From: JAGNLV01 sp964612145
Lineage (GTDB): Bacteria; Zixibacteria; MSB-5A5; GN15; FEB-12
NCBI GenBank assembly: GCA_964612145.1
Contig: CAZTBP010000019.1
Span: 13,451 to 77,450, forward strand
Length of the DNA: 64,000 nucleotides
Direction of reading: 5' to 3'
Part shown: in pieces, positions 60,241 through 64,000 of the stretch
How the letters are laid out: each line of letters begins with the position of its first letter
How positions within the stretch are numbered: the first letter of the stretch is position 1
Notes under the pieces: model-generated
The model's input: only the letters and a program-made list of their open reading frames with translations
Told to the model about the DNA's origin: nothing
Databases searched by the model: none
Position numbers and translations under genes: made by a program

Positions 60241-60330
60241 GAAACTTCCACACGCTGTCAGTTTCAATAACCTGGCGCGGTGTCAGCGTCACCGACTTCC
60301 CGAAACTTCCACACGCTGTCAGTTTCAATA
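60241..60330. repeat. two identical 29-bp repeats, 32-bp spacer
   Basis: A 29-base unit beginning GAAACTTCCACACGCTGTCA and ending GTTTCAATA occurs exactly at 60241-60269 and 60302-60330. Each unit has 6-bp terminal inverted repeats (GAAACT/AGTTTC). The 32-base spacer can itself fold (CGGTG/CACCG). The dimensions resemble a minimal CRISPR array, but no cas gene is in the window; a REP-like palindromic pair is the alternative. Confidence 0.8.
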
Positions 60331-60345
60331 TAACACAGGCATGGG

Positions 60346-62607
60346 TTAATAGTTCAGGATGTTTGCAAACAGGTGGATGGCGTCGATATCGAGCCGGGAG
60401 ATCATTTCCAGCAGCGGCAGGCCGCAGTAAATGATCTGACCGTCGCCCAGTCGCGAGACCGACAGCAGGCTCGCGCCGGTCGGTGTCACGAATACGCGCT
60501 CGGCCGGTGCGATGACCGCGGCTGCGACATCCCGGTCCTTGTAGAACAGCGACAGCAGGTTTGATTCGGTAATCGGGTAGGGTCGCGAGAGGATATTGGC
60601 GCCCGGAATCCGGTTAGTGATGGCCTGGTGGTTGACCAGCTCGATACCGGGAATAAACGAGACCGGCAGGACGCCCTGGGGCCATGTTTCCGGCTGGCCG
60701 AAGATAACGAGTGAGCCGCCGTTGCGGACATACTCCTCGAAACGATCCTTTAAGTTTTTAAACGAAGGATAGTTATAGAAGGCCCCGGAGCCGACTACGA
60801 TGACGTCGTAGGCATTGAGATTGGCAATTACCAGTCCTCGGTCGGTCAGCGGACGAAACGCGGCATCGGTCATATTAAGCACATCCTCAAGCTGACCGGT
60901 TGTGTCCGGCAGGAACCCGACCTTCGTCTTGTCGTCAATCCGGCAGGATGCAATCCGAACTACTGCCGTATCGACATCGATCTGCTGATTGCCGTAGCTG
61001 AGGGTCAGGGTCTGTGGCTGCAACCCAAGTTCGAACAGTTTGGATATGGAAAAGGGTATTCGAATTGTCTCGCGCGTTTTTCCTTTTCGCAGTCGGACTT
61101 CCTGTCGGTATGCTCCGGCAAACAGGCCCCGGGCCGTTTGGAGCGTGAGTTTCACATCGCCTTCAAAGCTCCGGGGCTTGCTGATGACGGCGCGGAGGTT
61201 CATGGGGGCCACCACGCGGTCGATATCAAGCTCGGCGACGGGCGGAACGAAGTAGAAATCCGGTTCGAACTCAAGCCGTAGGTCGGTACGCTCGCCGACG
61301 GGGATAGCCGAGCGCATGGTCAGCGTCAATGGTCCCCACGCGATTTCGGCTGTGAAGATCAGCGATTCGGGTTGACGCGCCTCAAGCCGTTCGGGATCGA
61401 CATCAATCAGGTACTCGCGCACAAATGACTGGTGCGGGATAATCGTTCGGGTCGCGGTATCGATCGGCACGGCTACGGTGTCCCAGTAGGGATGAAAGTT
61501 CACGCGCCCCATCTCGATTTCGCGGGGACCGTCGGCAGACAACGAGGCCCGGAATTTCAGGATGGGACCGTTGGGTGATTCGCGGATCAGTATCCGCCCG
61601 GTCCAGTTGACTCCGGCGGCCCGAAGCGCCAGCGCCTCGGTGCGCTGCTGGAGATTTTCGATGTAGAGTCGGAGGTCGGTGTGGGAGTCAAACAACGGAT
61701 CATCAGCGCTGCTGTTGACGAGGTCGGTCAGGGACCGGTAGCCGTCGATGATGGCCTCGACCCGCGCGCGGTCTTCAAGCACTTTTGCTGCCTGGAGTCG
61801 GCTGAGAAACTCACGGGCCTGCCGCAGCAGCGTAATTCTTTTTGGCCCCCGGGGCAGCAGATCCTCGATGATGTGAACAAGGCGATTTTCGGCAATCCCG
61901 GACAGGAACTCGATCTCGGGGAGGTGCCCGCCGACCCGACTTCGCACCAGTCGGTAGCGAACCAGTTGCTGGGCGCTGGTCGGGTCCATCCCCGCCTCGC
62001 GCTGAAGCAGCCGCGGGAGTTCAGCCTCCATGCGCTCGCGGTAACGCGCGGCCAGTTCCCGACCATTGAGGAAGACGCCGGCGGCGGAATCGATCGGTTC
62101 TCGGGGGCCGAGTTGCTCGTAGATCTTGAGGATGTCAAACCGGCGGGTGGCAACCGGCGGCAACTGCCGCAAGTGAGAGCGGAAGGAATTGTACAGGTCG
62201 CCGCCCTCGGCAGACTGAAAGAGAATGATGTCCGGATAGCGGTCAGAGAGCAGGGCCGCCTCGGCTGAATCCATGTGGTTGCCCTCATCGGGCGACATAT
62301 GAAACTCGTACAGGTGCAGTTCGCGCCCGGGCACCGCCCGATGGATCTCGCGGTAACTGGCCCGTTCGCGAAGCTGGACGACATCGACCCGGCAGCCTCG
62401 TCCGTCGTTGAGATAGTATATCGTGGGCCAGTCGACCGTCTCGATATCCTCGGCCACATACATAACCCGGACATCGGTCAGGACGTAATCAACGGGGTCG
62501 GCGGAATGTGCCGAGACAGCCGCCAAGAATAACAGCACAGCCCCAACGAGCAGACCGAAACTACTGTTGCGTACCCCCGAAAGATCTTGCCTGAACGTAT
62601 GTTTCAT
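60346..62607 (-). CDS. secreted protein with C-terminal GATase-like domain
   Basis: No full-length family is recognised. A signal peptide covers about residues 1-36 (ends S-A-H-S-A). The middle 550 residues are mixed helical (about 130-320) and beta-rich (about 330-560), with a hint of fibronectin/NEW3-like sandwiches. The last 170 residues resemble the class I amidotransferase-like (ThuA/GATase1) fold: Y-D-V-I-V-V-G-S-G-A-F near 610, then Y-V-R-N-G-G-S-L-V-I-F-G-Q near 645. A similar C-terminus is known to me from PIG-L-associated proteins; the deacetylase part is absent. The gene lies 121 bases upstream of the ABC operon, on the same strand. Confidence 0.6.
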   Translation of the reverse strand: MKHTFRQDLSGVRNSSFGLLVGAVLLFLAAVSAHSADPVDYVLTDVRVMYVAEDIETVDWPTIYYLNDGRGCRVDVVQLRERASYREIHRAVPGRELHLYEFHMSPDEGNHMDSAEAALLSDRYPDIILFQSAEGGDLYNSFRSHLRQLPPVATRRFDILKIYEQLGPREPIDSAAGVFLNGRELAARYRERMEAELPRLLQREAGMDPTSAQQLVRYRLVRSRVGGHLPEIEFLSGIAENRLVHIIEDLLPRGPKRITLLRQAREFLSRLQAAKVLEDRARVEAIIDGYRSLTDLVNSSADDPLFDSHTDLRLYIENLQQRTEALALRAAGVNWTGRILIRESPNGPILKFRASLSADGPREIEMGRVNFHPYWDTVAVPIDTATRTIIPHQSFVREYLIDVDPERLEARQPESLIFTAEIAWGPLTLTMRSAIPVGERTDLRLEFEPDFYFVPPVAELDIDRVVAPMNLRAVISKPRSFEGDVKLTLQTARGLFAGAYRQEVRLRKGKTRETIRIPFSISKLFELGLQPQTLTLSYGNQQIDVDTAVVRIASCRIDDKTKVGFLPDTTGQLEDVLNMTDAAFRPLTDRGLVIANLNAYDVIVVGSGAFYNYPSFKNLKDRFEEYVRNGGSLVIFGQPETWPQGVLPVSFIPGIELVNHQAITNRIPGANILSRPYPITESNLLSLFYKDRDVAAAVIAPAERVFVTPTGASLLSVSRLGDGQIIYCGLPLLEMISRLDIDAIHLFANILNY

Positions 62608-62660
62608 TCTGCGACTATATCGGCCCTGAGTGGAAGAATGTCAATTTTGAAATATCCTCA

Positions 62661-63026
62661 TTACTCAAGGATATCTTCGTCCTCGGCCCGCCATGCCGGA
62701 TCGACAATGCACAGAAACACCAGCGGCCGGTCGCCGGTGTTTTCGACCCATTGGACTGCGCCGGGCGGAATTTCAACGGCATCGCCGGATTTGACTGCGG
62801 CGGCTTCGTCATCGATATGCATCATCCCGAGACCGCTGATAATGTAGTAGACCTCGTCGGCCTTGAGGCGGTGGCGGTCGGTCTTGTTGCCGGGGTCGAC
62901 GGTGGCGTGGGCCAGCGAGTAGCGGGCTTCAAACGGGTAGTCACGGTCCGGGTGGAGCAGTTCACGAAGGCGTGAGTTGTCGCCGGCGACAAATTCCGGG
63001 CAGTCTTTGAGCTTACGGATTCGCAT
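62661..63026 (-). CDS. single-domain cupin protein
   Basis: A small beta-barrel cupin. Motif 1 reads D-R-H-R-L-K-A-D-E-V-Y-Y-I-I-S-G-L-G near residues 50-67 and motif 2 P-P-G-A-V-Q-W-V-E-N-T-G-D near 93-105. In motif 2 the usual His is replaced (A-V-Q-W), so the metal site may be incomplete. The function (isomerase, sugar or small-molecule binding) is open. It follows etfB by 47 bases on the same strand, in the place where etfA would be expected. Confidence 0.8.
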   Translation of the reverse strand: MRIRKLKDCPEFVAGDNSRLRELLHPDRDYPFEARYSLAHATVDPGNKTDRHRLKADEVYYIISGLGMMHIDDEAAAVKSGDAVEIPPGAVQWVENTGDRPLVFLCIVDPAWRAEDEDILE

Positions 63027-63073
63027 TGGAGTTTAACGAAAAACGCCCGGCCGACCGGCCGGGCGCGCCGTGG

Positions 63074-63859
63074 TCAGATAACCTGATCTTCTCGAAGTTT
63101 CTTAAACAGTTTGTCGGCGATCTCTTCGGGTGTTTCGCCCTCAATCTTTTCACCGCTCGGCCGCGGGGCCGGCGGAGCCACCTTAATGGTTTTGGTACCG
63201 GAGTTCTCGCCCACCGTCGAGGCATCGATCTCAAGATCACCGGCACCCCACTTGGTGATCTCTTTCTTTTTGGCGGCCATTTTGCCTTTCAGTGACGGGA
63301 GCCTTGGTTCGTTGATTTCCTTGACGACCGACACGACTGCCGGCAAGGTGAGTTCGATGACGTCGTAGCCTTCTTCTGTGGTACGGTGGACGACGGCCTT
63401 GTCGCCTTCGACACTTTCGACTGCTTTGACGAACATCGCCTGCGGGAGGTCGAGGTTGGCGGCGACAGCGCCGGGGACCTGGGCGGAATCGGAGTCGATA
63501 GCCTGTTTGCCGGCCAGGACCAGGTCGAATTCGCCCAGCTTTTTCAGGCCGGCAGCGAGGATCTTGCCGAGGGCCTGCTGGTCGGAATTTCTGAAGGCGT
63601 CATCGGTCAGCAGGTAGGCTTCGTCGACTCCCAGTGCGAGGCAGTTGCGAAGAGCGGATTCGGCTCGTTCGGTACCGACCGACATCACGATTACTTTGCC
63701 GCCGTGCTTTTCTTTCAGGCGGAGTCCTTCCTCGACCGCATACTCGTCGAACGGGTTGACTGTCCCCGGCCCTTGCGGCAGGACAACTTCGTTGGCGCTT
63801 TCGTCGACTTTTATGAGGGCGATTTCCGGAACTTGCTTCACAAGACAAACGATATTCAT
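63074..63859 (-). CDS. etfB: electron transfer flavoprotein, beta subunit
   Basis: Accepts electrons from acyl-CoA dehydrogenases as part of the EtfAB heterodimer; in anaerobes it can take part in flavin-based bifurcation. The AMP/FAD-binding core is recognisable: M-N-I-V-C-L-V-K-Q-V-P-E at the start, D-E-Y-A-V-E-E-G-L near 39, V-L-A-G-K-Q-A-I-D-S-D near 122 and Q-V-P-G-A-V-A near 135. 261 aa is normal. GGAG precedes the ATG. etfA is not downstream; a cupin gene is there instead. Confidence 0.93.
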   Translation of the reverse strand: MNIVCLVKQVPEIALIKVDESANEVVLPQGPGTVNPFDEYAVEEGLRLKEKHGGKVIVMSVGTERAESALRNCLALGVDEAYLLTDDAFRNSDQQALGKILAAGLKKLGEFDLVLAGKQAIDSDSAQVPGAVAANLDLPQAMFVKAVESVEGDKAVVHRTTEEGYDVIELTLPAVVSVVKEINEPRLPSLKGKMAAKKKEITKWGAGDLEIDASTVGENSGTKTIKVAPPAPRPSGEKIEGETPEEIADKLFKKLREDQVI

Positions 63860-63957
63860 GGCTGCTCCAGCTAGCTACAGTATTTGCGTTACATTGTGCG
63901 GAATATCACAAATGGACGGCGGCTTGTCAAGCGTGGTTGGTTGACTTGTCAAGGCAA

Positions 63958-63995
63958 AGTAGAAATGTCCGGTTTTTAGCAAGATAGAAATGTCC
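63958..63995. repeat. tandem repeat resembling a transposable-element end
   Basis: AGTAGAAATGTCC (63958-63970) and GATAGAAATGTCC (63983-63995) recur with a 25-base period, and the following bases (GGTTTTTA, TATTT) are also similar. Such repeated, TGTCC-containing motifs occur at the ends of IS21-like and related elements. The window ends here, so no transposase can be checked. Confidence 0.45.
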
Positions 63996-64000
63996 TATTT

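Noticed and set aside
60241..60330. Calling the 29-bp repeats a CRISPR array
   Set aside because: Only two copies, no cas genes, and the spacer is itself self-complementary; kept as a repeat and a finding.

Overview
The window looks like chromosome from an uncultivated, diderm, largely anaerobic or facultative bacterium. Four large secreted proteins end in paired dockerin-like repeats of the form N-V-S-D-L-T-x-L-V-x-[YF]-L-F-x-G-G-x-x-P. Lipoproteins, a TonB-dependent receptor and Pkn-type kinases fused to beta-propeller or TPR sensors are also present. This combination is what I associate with candidate phylum Zixibacteria and relatives in the FCB group; that placement is inference, not a search result. 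Gene density is high, and many neighbours overlap by 1-4 bases. No tRNA, rRNA, intact transposase, phage module or cas gene was seen.

Layout. 1-0.7 kb: non-coding, with a 10-bp-period repeat. 0.7-8.8 kb: a CNNM-type membrane protein, an MscS channel, a small membrane protein, a Ser/Thr kinase with a propeller sensor, the ribosomal ABC-F factor EttA and a lipoprotein. 9-12.3 kb: an oadGAB-type Na+-pumping biotin decarboxylase operon with its own promoter. 12.4-16.1 kb: a second Ser/Thr kinase with TPRs, and a doubly broken mgtC. 16.1-20.2 kb: a secreted DUF1028-dockerin protein, then a DUF362 plus polyferredoxin pair behind a promoter preceded by three 13-bp repeats. 20.2-22.7 kb: a MITE-like element, an XylR_N/V4R sensor and an M19 dipeptidase. 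22.9-30.4 kb: a secreted-protein island (trypsin-like protease, beta-propeller lipoprotein, LVIVD protein, VCBS protein), three of the four with dockerin pairs. 30.5-34.2 kb: two paralogous GYD proteins bracketing an acetyltransferase, a cytochrome b/ethylbenzene-dehydrogenase-like fusion and a DUF899 protein.

34.8-42 kb holds a B12-dependent ribonucleotide reductase with a properly phased pair of NrdR boxes, then a candidate orphan small RNA, then a TonB receptor behind a consensus promoter and a Fur-like operator. 42-45 kb: pgsA-pgpA-cinA-thpR. 45-49.7 kb: Nudix and GNAT proteins and a crt/hbd/acyl-CoA dehydrogenase set for four-carbon CoA chemistry. 49.7-54.7 kb: a PAS histidine kinase and a glmM-glmS operon for UDP-GlcNAc precursor synthesis. 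54.8-55.8 kb: a tiny exported eight-cysteine protein followed by a membrane-tethered thioredoxin-like protein. 55.8-60.2 kb: a heterodimeric ABC exporter with suhB. 60.2-63.9 kb: a two-copy 29-bp repeat, a secreted protein with a GATase-like C-terminus, a cupin and etfB. The last 50 bases carry a tandem repeat resembling a transposable-element end.

The most interesting items are regulatory or small: the candidate sRNA at 39.1 kb, the Cys-rich peptide/thioredoxin pair at 55 kb, the tripled 13-mer upstream of the DUF362/Fe-S module, the perfect inverted repeats ahead of glmM and over the acyl-CoA dehydrogenase promoter, and the NrdR and Fur sites.
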